64,000 nucleotides of DNA from JAAYCI01 sp964370045. Lineage in GTDB: Bacteria; Bacillota; Clostridia; Oscillospirales; Ruminococcaceae. The position numbers and the translations under genes were made by a program. The stretch spans positions 62,001-126,000 of the forward strand of contig CAYJGZ010000005.1 of the NCBI GenBank assembly GCA_964370045.1. The letters run 5' to 3'. Shown one piece after another: positions 52,055-60,968 of the stretch. Position 1 is the stretch's first letter. Each line of letters begins with the position of its first letter. The notes under the pieces were generated by a model. That model saw nothing but the letters and a program-made list of their open reading frames with translations. It was not told the DNA's origin and ran no database searches.

Positions 52055-52723
52055 ATGAGACTACTGCTGTGCGAGGACGAACGGGAGCTTTCAAACGCTC
52101 TTGTGAAGATATTAAAGCATTTCAACTATTCCGTGGATGCCGTCTACGATGGCGAAGCGGCGCTTGAATTTATTGCGTCGGAAAACTATGATGCCGTGAT
52201 TTTGGACATCATGATGCCAAAGCTAAACGGCCTTGACGTTTTGAAGCGTGTGCGCCAAAGCGGCAACCTTATCCCCGTCATCATGCTCACCGCAAAGTCG
52301 CAGGTGGACGACAGGGTGGCGGGGCTTGATTTGGGCGCAAACGATTACCTGCCAAAGCCGTTTGACACGAAAGAGCTTCTCGCTCGCATTCGTGCGATTA
52401 CACGCAAGGACACGGACAGCGGCTCCTCCGTTTTAAGCGCAGGGGATGTGTGCCTAAACCGAAAGACGTTCGAATTATACACCGACAAAAGCTCCTTTAA
52501 GCTTGCAAGCAAGGAGTTTCAGCTGATGGAAATGCTTATGATTAACAAAGGGCATGTCATACCCACAGAGCGCTTTATGGAAAAGGTGTGGGGCTACGAC
52601 TCGGACACCGAGATGAGTGTTGTGTGGGTGTATATTTCCTATCTTCGCAAAAAGCTGATGCTCCTTGAAAGCACTGTCAAAATAAAGGCCACACGGGGCA
52701 CAGGCTACTCGCTGGAGGTATAA
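52055..52723 (+). CDS. OmpR-type response regulator
   Basis: 222 residues. The receiver domain has the acidic pocket (CEDERE), the phospho-acceptor Asp in VILDIMMPKLNG (about residue 51) and the Lys of PKPF; a winged-helix DNA-binding domain follows (ELLARIRA..., MSVVWVYISYLRKKL). GAGGTG precedes the start. One nt separates it from the sensor kinase gene. The stimulus is unknown; no transporter or resistance gene adjoins. Confidence 0.95.
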   Translation: MRLLLCEDERELSNALVKILKHFNYSVDAVYDGEAALEFIASENYDAVILDIMMPKLNGLDVLKRVRQSGNLIPVIMLTAKSQVDDRVAGLDLGANDYLPKPFDTKELLARIRAITRKDTDSGSSVLSAGDVCLNRKTFELYTDKSSFKLASKEFQLMEMLMINKGHVIPTERFMEKVWGYDSDTEMSVVWVYISYLRKKLMLLESTVKIKATRGTGYSLEV

Positions 52724-52724
52724 C

Positions 52725-53927
52725 ATGCTTAAAAAGTTGCGGCGCAAGTTTGTCCTGCTCACCACCTCCATCGCTGTTATTGTGCTAATTGTTATTGCCC
52801 TGCTGCTCAATGTCATAAACTACAACTCTATAGTCAGCTACTCGGACAGGGTGCTTCAGCTGCTTGTGGCAAGCAACCTACGGCTGGGCGATACCTTTTT
52901 CGAGCGAGATGTATTTTCGGAGGAACATGCGTACGCCGCACGTTTTTTTGCGGTTCACCTTGACGATGAGGGCGCTATTGATTTTGTGGACACAAAAAAC
53001 ATGGATGCCATCTCGCCACAGCAGGCCGTTGAGTACTCACACATCGCAAGCAAGCTTGGCATCCCCACCGGCATAATAGACAACTACATGTTTATTCAGG
53101 CGGACACCCCCGAGGGCAGCTCCTATTTCTTTTTGGATATAACGCAGGAACTTGTGCGCTTTAACGACTACCGAAACTACTCCGTTTTGATAGCCTTTGG
53201 TGCGATTGCGCTGGTGTTCACACTGTCTGTCATATTTTCCAAAAGAGCCGTCTCGCCCATCGCCGAAAGCTACGAGCGGCAAAAACGCTTTATCACCGAC
53301 GTGAGCCACGAGCTTAAAACACCGCTTTCAATCATAAAGGCGGACTGCGATGTGCTGGAGCTGGACGGTGGCGGTGGCGAGTGGACGGATAGCATCAAGT
53401 CGCAAATTAACCGCCTTAACCTACTTGTGGAAAATTTGGTCTCTCTCACAAAATTGGACGAGGAACAGCGCCGGCTAATGCGAACGGACTTTTCACTAAG
53501 CAATATTGTACAAAGCACCTCAAAGGAATTTTCCACCAGGATGCAAAGCCGCAAGCTCTCGCTCAAGGAGAACATTTCGGAAAATGTGCGCATTTACGCA
53601 GATGAAAACTTAATGCACAACCTGCTCTCGATTCTTTTTGAAAACGCCTGCAAATACGCACCTGTGGGTAGCGAAATATCCGTTTCGTTGCACGAAAAGT
53701 CGGGCAAAAAAGTGCTTACCGTGAAAAATGCCTGCGAGCCTATCGGCGTGGGCAAGCACAACGACTGGTTCGATAGGTTTTACAGGGGCGATGCCTCCCG
53801 CAACAGCGCAAACAAGGGCTTTGGCATAGGGCTGTCCATCGCAAAGGCGATATGCGATTCCCACGGTGCAAAGATAAGCGCTGTGAGCAAAACGGGGCGC
53901 GAGATTACTTTTACGGTTACTTTTTAG
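52725..53927 (+). CDS. Sensor histidine kinase
   Basis: 400 residues. Two membrane helices (about 14-35 and 147-167) flank a roughly 110-residue extracytoplasmic sensor. Then follow the phospho-acceptor FITDVSHELKTPLSIIKAD and the ATPase domain (N box SILFENACKYA, G2 GFGIGLSIAKA). No HAMP domain is obvious. It pairs with the upstream response regulator. The TAG stop codon is the first three bases of a family B end (53925-53965), so the protein's natural 3' end may have been altered by that element. Confidence 0.93.
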   Translation: MLKKLRRKFVLLTTSIAVIVLIVIALLLNVINYNSIVSYSDRVLQLLVASNLRLGDTFFERDVFSEEHAYAARFFAVHLDDEGAIDFVDTKNMDAISPQQAVEYSHIASKLGIPTGIIDNYMFIQADTPEGSSYFFLDITQELVRFNDYRNYSVLIAFGAIALVFTLSVIFSKRAVSPIAESYERQKRFITDVSHELKTPLSIIKADCDVLELDGGGGEWTDSIKSQINRLNLLVENLVSLTKLDEEQRRLMRTDFSLSNIVQSTSKEFSTRMQSRKLSLKENISENVRIYADENLMHNLLSILFENACKYAPVGSEISVSLHEKSGKKVLTVKNACEPIGVGKHNDWFDRFYRGDASRNSANKGFGIGLSIAKAICDSHGAKISAVSKTGREITFTVTF

Positions 53928-53965
53928 GCAGTGCTGACGACGTGTTCAGCAGGTATATTTTGCGA
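53925..53965. repeat. Family B half element at the kinase stop codon
   Basis: TAGGCAGTGCTGACGACGTG followed by TTCAGCAGGTATATTTTGCG matches the left portion of the 39.3-kb copy (TAGGCAGTGTCTACACAAGTG...). Its first TAG is the kinase stop. It abuts family A copy 10. Confidence 0.7.
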
Positions 53966-53966
53966 G

Positions 53967-54085
53967 CGTGAACAAAAGCAGTGGTTTGTTTTTGGTATAT
54001 CCCCCCGCCGTAGGCGAGGGGGGTATACCGCCTTCTTTCCACGTTTGACTTTACTTCTAAAGTGGCACTATATGTCCACTTCCAA
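53967..54085. repeat. Family A element, copy 10
   Basis: Left end AGCGTGAACAAAAGCAGTG with short arm; core GGTATATCCCCCCG / GGGGGGTATACC around CCGTAGGCGA; long arm on the right ending TGTCCACTTCC. Fused to a family B half element on its left. Confidence 0.85.
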
Positions 54086-54103
54086 TTTTGCGAGGTGATT
54101 TTT

Positions 54104-54697
54104 TTGAGGGAAGAACAGCTAAATGCGGCATTTTATGGCGAATATTACAACAAGCTTGTAAGGGCACAGCATATACTCGAAGAGCTATTGCTATTTGAGT
54201 GCCACGAGAGTACCGAGCACTTTAAGACACGTATCAAGTCCAAGCACAGTGCGCTTGCAAAGCTTGAAAAATTGCAGCTTGCCGCCACAGCAGACAACGC
54301 CCTTGGCCACCTTAAGGACCTGCTTGGCATACGTATTGTGTGCAGATTTTTAAGTGATGTGTACGACGTTGCGCAAAAAATAGAAAACAGCCCGGCTACC
54401 CTGCATATTTTGAGCAAGGACTATATAAAACGGCCAAAGGGCAACGGCTACCGCAGCTACCACATAATTTTAGAGGTGGAGCTAAACGGCTGCCGCATCC
54501 CTGCCGAAATCCAGATACGCACCATCTCGCAGGACTCTTGGGCGAGCCTTGAGCACCGCATGAAGTACAAAAAAGATATTGCAAACACAGGCATGATTAC
54601 GTCCGAGCTAAAGCGCCTTGCGGACGAGATGGCCTCCGCCGATGTGTGTATGCAAACGCTGAAAGAGCTGATAAGCGAGAGCGGAGTGGACACATAA
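54104..54697 (+). CDS. Small alarmone synthetase (RelA/SpoT-type synthetase domain)
   Basis: 197 residues making (p)ppGpp from ATP and GTP/GDP. The synthetase domain is intact: LLGIRIVCRF, KDYIKRPKGNGYRSYH and EIQIRTISQDSWASLEHRM. There is no hydrolase or TGS/ACT domain, so it is the RelQ/YjbM class. The start is TTG at 54104 after GAGGTG (6 nt). The last residues GVDT and the TAA stop are encoded by the family A end GAGTGGACACATAA, an odd C-terminus that may replace the original one. A second repeat copy lies just upstream. Confidence 0.93.
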   Translation: MREEQLNAAFYGEYYNKLVRAQHILEELLLFECHESTEHFKTRIKSKHSALAKLEKLQLAATADNALGHLKDLLGIRIVCRFLSDVYDVAQKIENSPATLHILSKDYIKRPKGNGYRSYHIILEVELNGCRIPAEIQIRTISQDSWASLEHRMKYKKDIANTGMITSELKRLADEMASADVCMQTLKELISESGVDT

Positions 54698-54797
54698 AAG
54701 TGACTTAGAATACGTTAAGCGCAACAAGAAAGCTATATCCCCCCGCCTGCGGCGTGGGGATATAGCAAAAACCAAACCATCATGTTTGCCAACACCC
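54684..54797. repeat. Family A element, copy 11
   Basis: Left end GAGTGGACACATAAAAGTG (inside the alarmone synthetase gene) with long arm ACTTAGAATACGTTAAG; core GCTATATCCCC / GGGGATATAGC around CGCCTGCGGCG; right end GTTTGCCAACACCC with short arm. Confidence 0.87.
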
Positions 54798-54916
54798 AGC
54801 GAGAGCGAGGGCGAGGTGGCGCAGGGGTATGATATATAATACAGCTTTTGTGTGACACCCTTATCTTTCACCTCACTCTAAAACACGCATAGCTTAGCCC
54901 TGCACACAAACTCTAA

Positions 54917-54953
54917 CCACACAGCAAAGCGCCCTTCTGCTGTGTGGTTTTTT
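54917..54953 (+). terminator. Terminator after alarmone synthetase
   Basis: CCACACAGCA / TGCTGTGTGG (10-bp perfect arms) followed by TTTTTT, about 220 nt after the stop. Confidence 0.8.
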
Positions 54954-54960
54954 GCCACAC

Positions 54961-54993
54961 AAAAAAACGCCGCAAACCTTTCGGTTTACAGCG
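54961..54993 (-). terminator. Terminator after tRNA-Ile
   Basis: On the minus strand CGCTGTAAACC / GGTTTGCGGCG with a GAAA loop, followed by seven T. It lies 3-4 nt after the tRNA 3' end. Confidence 0.85.
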
Positions 54994-54996
54994 ATG

Positions 54997-55073
54997 TGGT
55001 GGGGCTTCGGGGACTCGAACCCGGGACCGTCCGGTTATGAGCCGGATGCTCTAACCAACTGAGCTAAAGCCCC
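54997..55073 (-). tRNA. tRNA-Ile(CAT), lysidine type
   Basis: A 77-nt cloverleaf on the minus strand: acceptor GGGGCTT/AAGCCCC, discriminator A, encoded CCA (54997-54999), D arm AGCTCAGTTGGTTAGAGC, anticodon loop CTCATAA, T arm GGGTTCGAGTCCC. The anticodon is CAT. The anticodon arm (CCGGCTCATAACCGG) and TTTAGCTCAG start resemble the Ile2 tRNA whose C34 is changed to lysidine to read AUA, rather than Met tRNAs. An elongator Met tRNA is the alternative. Confidence 0.9.
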
Positions 55074-55222
55074 ACGTAAACGTGGTGCGCACAGCGCCCA
55101 CAAAAACATTGTGGCACTTAACGCTCAGATAATTATATCAGAACTACTGCGCAAATGCAATGCCTATTTTTGAAAAACACTTCACTTTACGAAAAAAATC
55201 GCACACGCTCTGCAAAGACAGA

Positions 55223-55355
55223 AGTGTGGGCAAACACAGTGATTTAGTTCTTTGCTATGTCCATCACCCAAAACAGGGCGTGCACAAAAGCGCTCGTTTG
55301 TCTTTTGGGGCATATCGCCCACCTTCATCGGGGGCGTGCGATATGCCCCCGATGC
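55223..55355. repeat. Family A element, divergent copy 12
   Basis: Left end GTGTGGGCAAACACAGTG and GATTTAGTTCTTTGCTAT, as in copies 1 and 15. The core is replaced by a different hairpin GGGGCATATCGC / GCGATATGCCCC (55314-55353). Confidence 0.65.
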
Positions 55356-55382
55356 TTATTTTCAAGAAGAGCCACACTATCT

Positions 55383-55760
55383 CTACTTTGAAAACATCGC
55401 CTTAAAGCGGCTGATACCCGGCGCTTTCTTTTGGTCCTGCTCGGGTATCCACTCGTTCTTACCATCGTCAAATAGCAGCGATGCGCCGCTTGTGCCTATC
55501 AGCTTGTGCGGGGCGGCCTGCTCCTTCTTGCTGTACTCGCACGCATCCCAGCCCCACGCTATCAGCCCGTCGGCATCGGCGCTTTTGGCGAACAGCTCAC
55601 ACACCAGCCCTGCCGCCTCGCCATAGTTGAAGCGCTGAAAATACAGCTGCCCGTCCATGCGCACCGTCAGCAAATCCCGAAAGCGTCCGCCACTTTTTTG
55701 GTATCTGCGTGCCGCAAGCTTGTGCGTTTTAATATCCGCAATAATATCCGAAAAATCCAT
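55383..55760 (-). CDS. Hypothetical cytoplasmic protein
   Basis: 125 residues, no signal or membrane segment, mixed alpha/beta composition with RFRDLLTVRMDGQLYFQRF and CEYSKKEQAAPHKLIGTSG. I do not recognise the family. GGGAG lies about 11 nt before the ATG. It is followed in the same direction by family A copy 12 and preceded by the fbp gene on the same strand (about 150 nt), so cotranscription is possible. Confidence 0.65.
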   Translation of the reverse strand: MDFSDIIADIKTHKLAARRYQKSGGRFRDLLTVRMDGQLYFQRFNYGEAAGLVCELFAKSADADGLIAWGWDACEYSKKEQAAPHKLIGTSGASLLFDDGKNEWIPEQDQKKAPGISRFKAMFSK

Positions 55761-55911
55761 AAAAAATATTTTCTCCCGATTTTTTTTGCATTTTAATCTT
55801 ATTTTTTGCTTATTTTCCGCCTATTTATCCACATTGTATTTTTTACACAATATTATACGTACAGGTGTTTTGTTTGGGTAATTCTCGCTACATTTACACC
55901 GCTTTTCCTCG

Positions 55912-57852
55912 CTATATTCCCTCCGCTATCTCTCCATCACGGTATGCGCACAAAAGCTTTCGCAGGTTTTCAATATCACCCCGAAGCCGAACACCCGTGT
56001 CGGTGTCGCTCACTGTCACCCTGCGGGCAAAGCGCTCCACAATCTGCACGGTGGGCGCATCCCCAAAGTTCATCTTGCGCACCTGCTCAAACGGCCTGTG
56101 CTGTGCCAGCGCAAGATAGTGGGAATTCGCAATAAGTGTATAGCCGCCTATTCCCGTGCGGCTGTGGTAGGCCTTGGAGATGCCGCCGTCTATCACAAAC
56201 AGCAGGCCCTCCCCCTTTATGGGGCTTTCGCCGTCCGTCTGGCGCACCGGCACATGGCCGTTTATTATACGGCTTGTAGTAGGGTCCAGCGAAAATTCCC
56301 GCAGTATACGCTCGCACGCCCTGCGGCTGTCCACATGCTTGTAGTAGGGGTTTTGCTCCTCCTGCCAGGTGCTTTTGTCCTCCACAAAGTACCGCTCGAA
56401 TGTAGTAAGGCGGCTTTTGGCAAAGATGGGCGAGCCCTTGCCACACCACAGATACCACATGAAGTCCTGCGCGTTTTTGCGCTCCTCGCTGTCCTGCGGC
56501 GCATAGTAGGCACTGCGGATGATTTCGTCTATTTTGTCAAGATACGCCCTGCCGTAAAGCGGCTTTCCCAAAACGTTTATCTTTGCAAACTCGCCCTCCT
56601 CGTCCATGGGAATGCACCCGTGGTACAAAAGGTTACCGTTGGCAATTTTGTACACACTGCCGTTGTTGTAAAGGTATCTTATGTGTTTTTGCAGGTGCTG
56701 GCTGTGCGTAAAGCTGCGCGTGAGCGTGTGCACCAGCTGTGCCTCGTCCTCCGTCAGCTCAAACGGATTTTCAGCGCTCACCGTGGGGAAAAGCGTGTCC
56801 CTCAGCGGATAGCTCTTTCCCGCTATTTTTATGCTTCCTGCCGAGTGGTCTATGTGCTGTAGCAGTGCACGCTGTGCCATGTCGTACTCGGGGTGGCGAG
56901 CGTACAGCTGCCCCTCCAGCTTAAACTGTATAATCGCAATCGCCTTGTGCATCTTTGCGGCAAGCTGTGCGTCTATGGGGTCGTATATGTTTTCATCCAA
57001 AAGATGCGGCTTAAAGGGCAGGCAGGGGTCGTCCTTGTAGACCTGTGCGGCAAACATGGACAGCGGCCGCAGGTTTATGCCGTAGGCATCCTCCAAAAGG
57101 TCGAAGTTGTTGTAGCTTATGGCAAGGCGCACCACACACGCCACGCACACTTCACTGCCTGCGGCGGCACCCATCCAGTGTATGTCGTGGTTGCCCCACT
57201 GAATGTCCACATTGGCAAACTGCGAAAGCTCCTCCATCACAACATCCGCATGTGGGCCTCTGTCGAAAATATCCCCTATGATGTGCAGCTGGTCTATGGT
57301 GCACTGGCGAATAAGGCGGCACAGCGCCTCGATAAAATGCTCTGCCATGCCTGTGTTTTCTATGGCGGAGATGATGGCGGTGTAGTAGTCTTCTTTATTT
57401 TCCTCCGTGTCTGCGTGTAAAAGCTCGTCCAATATATACGCAAAGTTTTGCGGCATTTTTTTGCGCACCTTGCTTCGTGTGTACTTGCTGGACATGCTCT
57501 TACACACCTTCACAAGGCGGAATATGGACACCCTGCACCAGTCCGAAAAGCCCACCGTCCTGCACTGCCTGCGCAGAATTTCCTTGGGGCGGTAGATAAG
57601 CTCGCCCAGTATCATGCGCTCATGCTCGGGCAGTGAGTTTTGAAAAAGCGTCTCTATGCGGCTACGTATCACGCCCGAGGCGGTGCCCAAAAGGTACGCA
57701 AACGCATCCGCCTCGCCGTGAATGTCCGAAAAAAAGTATTCCGTGCCCTTGGGAAGCTGGCATATGGCGGAAAGGTTTATAATTTCTGCGCTTGCGGCCG
57801 CTATGCTCGGATATTCTTTGGAAAGTAGTTCAAGGTAGTTTTGCTCGGTCAT
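55912..57852 (-). CDS. fbp: Class III fructose-1,6-bisphosphatase
   Basis: 646 residues, usual length for the Firmicutes-type (FBPase class 3) enzyme of gluconeogenesis. The calcineurin-like metal motifs are split along the chain as in the family: FSDIHGEADAF, GDIFDRGPHAD and QWGNHDIHWMGA. The C-terminal third contains INGHVPVR and GGISKAYHSRTGIGGYTL. I use the ATG at 57852 with GGGAGAG upstream; the frame extends 41 residues further without family similarity. It allows growth on non-sugar carbon. No operon partner is clear. Confidence 0.94.
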   Translation of the reverse strand: MTEQNYLELLSKEYPSIAAASAEIINLSAICQLPKGTEYFFSDIHGEADAFAYLLGTASGVIRSRIETLFQNSLPEHERMILGELIYRPKEILRRQCRTVGFSDWCRVSIFRLVKVCKSMSSKYTRSKVRKKMPQNFAYILDELLHADTEENKEDYYTAIISAIENTGMAEHFIEALCRLIRQCTIDQLHIIGDIFDRGPHADVVMEELSQFANVDIQWGNHDIHWMGAAAGSEVCVACVVRLAISYNNFDLLEDAYGINLRPLSMFAAQVYKDDPCLPFKPHLLDENIYDPIDAQLAAKMHKAIAIIQFKLEGQLYARHPEYDMAQRALLQHIDHSAGSIKIAGKSYPLRDTLFPTVSAENPFELTEDEAQLVHTLTRSFTHSQHLQKHIRYLYNNGSVYKIANGNLLYHGCIPMDEEGEFAKINVLGKPLYGRAYLDKIDEIIRSAYYAPQDSEERKNAQDFMWYLWCGKGSPIFAKSRLTTFERYFVEDKSTWQEEQNPYYKHVDSRRACERILREFSLDPTTSRIINGHVPVRQTDGESPIKGEGLLFVIDGGISKAYHSRTGIGGYTLIANSHYLALAQHRPFEQVRKMNFGDAPTVQIVERFARRVTVSDTDTGVRLRGDIENLRKLLCAYRDGEIAEGI

Positions 57853-58125
57853 ATGTGTGATACTCTCCCGTTTTGATGAATTTTGCATACTTTCGGACAT
57901 GGAAAGACAGCACCTGCGCATCCTTTTGCTCGGCGCATCCTCTGCCGAAAAAACGCACAAATGCCACTGTTGCACTGCACATGCCGCCTAAAAAAACAGG
58001 GCAACAAGAAAGTGCTCAGTGCAAGGAAGAAAGAAATGCCGCAAAGGCGCATACATGATATATGTAACCGCAGCGGCGTTTTGCATCCGACACCGCAACG
58101 GGTGCTTTATTGCCGCCCTGTGGTA

Positions 58126-58656
58126 TCAAAGCGGCTTTTCAAACACAAAGTCGTCCATTATATATCCGCCGCCTATGTCCACCTGCTGCTCGCGCACCAC
58201 CTCAAAGCCGCCTGCGTGGTATATGGATATGGCCCTGCGGTTGTGGCGGTTCACCGTGAGCCACACGCCCGTAGCGCCCTTCTCTCTGCCCAGCTCCTCC
58301 ACAAACTCAATGACGGTGGGGCTGTAGTTTTTGCCCCTGTGCTCCGCCAAAAAGTAGAGCTTGCTTAGCAGTAGCTTGTCCTCCGTCCTTTGCACGCCTA
58401 TGTATCCGCCCGGTGTTTCCTCACCCGAAAAGTACAAAAGATAGTAGCTATAGTTTTCCTGGCGAATCTGCTTTGTCATGGCAGGGGCGCTTTGCATGTT
58501 TGTCACCATGTACTCAATCTGCTTTTCCGAAAGAATCTTCGCAAAGCACTCGTGCCAAATAACCTTGGCAAGCTTCGCCGTTATCTCAATTTGCTCGTCC
58601 GTCTCTACCCTCTCAAAGCGAATGTCCGCTTTTGCGGCAGTCTCGTTTGCTTGCAT
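58126..58656 (-). CDS. GNAT-family N-acetyltransferase
   Basis: 176 residues with a GNAT fold: the acetyl-CoA-binding stretch is around LYFLAEHRGKNYSPTVIEFV, then GVWLTVNRHNRRAISIYHAGGFEVV, typical for the last strand-helix pair. The acceptor is unknown. The ATG at 58656 has GAGAGG 8 nt upstream; the in-frame GTG at 58665 is less likely. Transcribed alone. Confidence 0.9.
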   Translation of the reverse strand: MQANETAAKADIRFERVETDEQIEITAKLAKVIWHECFAKILSEKQIEYMVTNMQSAPAMTKQIRQENYSYYLLYFSGEETPGGYIGVQRTEDKLLLSKLYFLAEHRGKNYSPTVIEFVEELGREKGATGVWLTVNRHNRRAISIYHAGGFEVVREQQVDIGGGYIMDDFVFEKPL

Positions 58657-58777
58657 ACTTCGCACCTCTCTTTCAAACCGCTTTAATGGCTATGCTATCT
58701 GTGTGAAGTCTAACACAGGCGCTTTGTGCCTGTCAACGCAAAACGTGAAATGAGATGTAAATTCACACTTTACTATA

Positions 58778-58814
58778 CAAAAAGCGGCCGATGCTAAAAC
58801 GCACCGACCGCTTT
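58778..58814 (-). terminator. Terminator downstream of hppA
   Basis: AAAGCGG / CCGCTTT arms; the minus strand has a TTTTTG run after it. Family A copy 13 lies between it and the hppA stop. Confidence 0.6.
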
Positions 58815-58838
58815 GGGCTTGCTTTACTCAATTAAGAG

Positions 58839-58945
58839 TAGTGGACACATAGGGCGATTTAGAACACGTTAAGTGTGAGAAAAAACGGTATCCCCCCGCC
58901 TGCGGCGGGGGGATACCGAGAAAACTGCTATTTTGTCCACACCCC
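58839..58945. repeat. Family A element, copy 13
   Basis: Left end AGTGGACACATAGGGCGATT with long arm TTAGAACACGTTAAG; core CGGTATCCCC / GGGGATACCG around CCGCCTGCGGCGG; right end TATTTTGTCCACACC with a short arm. Confidence 0.88.
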
Positions 58946-58967
58946 AAATTAAGAGGCTCGCCCTAAA

Positions 58968-60968
58968 TTATATGATTATGGGCAGGAACACCAGCGAAAC
59001 AATAGTCATGAGCTTTATGAGAATGTTGATGGAGGGGCCGGAAGTGTCCTTGAAGGGGTCGCCCACTGTATCGCCGATAACAGCCGCCTTGTGCGCCTCG
59101 CTACCCTTGCCGCCAAACTTGCCGCTCTCTATGTACTTTTTAGCGTTATCCCATGCGCCGCCTGCGTTGCTCATAGTAATAGCCAGCACAACGCCCGTCA
59201 CAAGTGCGCCGCCCAAAAGGCCGCCCAGCGCTTCCACACCGATGAAGTAGCCCACCAGCAACGGCACAGCCACCGCCAAAAGCCCGGGCAGAATCATCTC
59301 TTTAAGCGCGGCGGAGGTGCTTATATCCACGCAACGTGCGTAGTCGGGGTCTGCTTTACCCTCCATAAGGCCGGGGGTGGACTTAAACTGCCTGCGCACT
59401 TCCTCAATCATCTTAAATGCGGCACGGCCCACGCTTTGCATGGTGAGTGCGGAGAAGAGGAAGGGCATCATAGCGCCTATGAGCATACCTACAACAACAG
59501 GGGTTGTCATAATGTCAATACTGTCGATGCCTGCTGTTTGTGCGTAGGATACGAACAGTGCAAGTGCGGTGAGCGCCGCAGAGCCGATGGCAAAGCCCTT
59601 GCCGATAGCGGCTGTTGTGTTGCCCACGCTGTCAAGACGGTCGGTAATTTCACGAACTTCCTCGGGAAGCTCAGACATCTGTGCGATGCCGCCTGCGTTG
59701 TCCGAGATGGGGCCGTAGGTATCCACCGCTACCACAACGCCAACTGTGGAGAGCATACCCACCGCCGCAATGGCGATGCCGTAAAGGCCTGCCGCCCAGT
59801 AAGCCGCCATAATGCCACCCGCAATAAGCAGGATGGGCCACACTGTGGAGAACATGCCCACCGCAAAGCCTGTGGTCACGGTGATGGCAGGGCCCGACTG
59901 GCTTTGCTCTGCTATGTTCTTTACCGAGCGGTAGGAGTCGGAGGTGTATATCTCGGTGAAAAGACCGATGGCAACACCCACTACAAGCCCCACACCAACA
60001 GCTACAAAAAGCCTGTATGTGTTAAACATCCAGTAGCTCATGCCAAGGCTTGCCAGCAGTACCACCGCACTACTTATATATGTAGCGCCGTTTAGCACAC
60101 GTGCGGGGTTTTTAGCCTTTACAAGGCCTACGAGTAAAACAGAGAGGATGGCCGCAACAATGCCCACACCTGCCAAAATCAGGGGGAACATCACGCCGGT
60201 TGTAGCGTTAAAGCCCTCCAGCGGAAAGGTGTTTGCGGCGGCGGTGCTGGCGAGGATAATCGCCGAAACGAGCGAGCCGACATAGCTCTCGAAAAGGTCG
60301 CTGCCCATGCCCGCAACGTCGCCCACGTTATCGCCCACGTTATCTGCAATAACAGCGGGGTTTCTCGGGTCGTCTTCGGGAATGCCCGACTCAACCTTGC
60401 CCACAAGGTCTGCGCCCATGTCTGCGGCCTTTGTAAAGATACCGCCGCCCACACGGCCAAACAATGCAATGGAGGAAGCACCAAGGCTAAAGCCTGTGAG
60501 CACGTGGGTGTTTTCCACGCCCATGATGAGCAGTAGCGCCGCAAGGCCGATGATGCCAAGACCCACAACGCAAAGACCCATTACGCTACCGCCACGGAAG
60601 GCAACCCTAAGCGCCTTGTCCATGCCAAAGGAGCGAGCGGCCTCCGCTGTGCGAACATTTGCGTGTGTTGCGGTGCGCATACCTATAAAGCCGGCAAACA
60701 CGCTGAACACAGCACCCATCAAAAACCCAAATGCAGATGTCCAGTTAATCAAAAAGCCCAAAAGTGCAAACATAAGTACAACAAACACCAAAATTATGCG
60801 ATACTCTCGCATAAGGAACGCCATAGCACCCTTTTGTATGTGCCCGGCTATCTCCTTCATTCTGTCCGTACCCGAGCTTTGTTTTTTCACCCAAAAAAAC
60901 ATTAGCCCCGCCACAATAAGTGCCAACACACCTGCGGCGAGGACAATAGCGTAAATCTCGCTACCCAA
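58968..60968 (-). CDS. hppA: Membrane-bound, K+-stimulated ion-pumping pyrophosphatase
   Basis: 666 residues with about 16 membrane helices. It couples PPi hydrolysis to Na+ or H+ export, saving energy in anaerobes. Active-site motifs are complete: FTKAADMGADLVGKVE, IADNVGDNVGDVAG and GDTVGDPFKDTSGPS. The K+ dependence residue is Ala in GNTTAAIGKG (K+-independent enzymes have Lys there). The start is TTG at 60968 with AAAGGAG 9 nt upstream. Whether Na+ or H+ is pumped is not settled from the residues I checked. Confidence 0.96.
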   Translation of the reverse strand: MGSEIYAIVLAAGVLALIVAGLMFFWVKKQSSGTDRMKEIAGHIQKGAMAFLMREYRIILVFVVLMFALLGFLINWTSAFGFLMGAVFSVFAGFIGMRTATHANVRTAEAARSFGMDKALRVAFRGGSVMGLCVVGLGIIGLAALLLIMGVENTHVLTGFSLGASSIALFGRVGGGIFTKAADMGADLVGKVESGIPEDDPRNPAVIADNVGDNVGDVAGMGSDLFESYVGSLVSAIILASTAAANTFPLEGFNATTGVMFPLILAGVGIVAAILSVLLVGLVKAKNPARVLNGATYISSAVVLLASLGMSYWMFNTYRLFVAVGVGLVVGVAIGLFTEIYTSDSYRSVKNIAEQSQSGPAITVTTGFAVGMFSTVWPILLIAGGIMAAYWAAGLYGIAIAAVGMLSTVGVVVAVDTYGPISDNAGGIAQMSELPEEVREITDRLDSVGNTTAAIGKGFAIGSAALTALALFVSYAQTAGIDSIDIMTTPVVVGMLIGAMMPFLFSALTMQSVGRAAFKMIEEVRRQFKSTPGLMEGKADPDYARCVDISTSAALKEMILPGLLAVAVPLLVGYFIGVEALGGLLGGALVTGVVLAITMSNAGGAWDNAKKYIESGKFGGKGSEAHKAAVIGDTVGDPFKDTSGPSINILIKLMTIVSLVFLPIII

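Noticed and set aside
54997..55073. tRNA-Met call for the CAT anticodon
   Set aside because: Anticodon-arm and acceptor context fit the lysidine-modified Ile tRNA better; Met is kept only as the alternative.
59091..60095. 334-codon plus-strand frame opposite hppA
   Set aside because: His/Cys-rich antisense frame; the pyrophosphatase on the other strand is complete.
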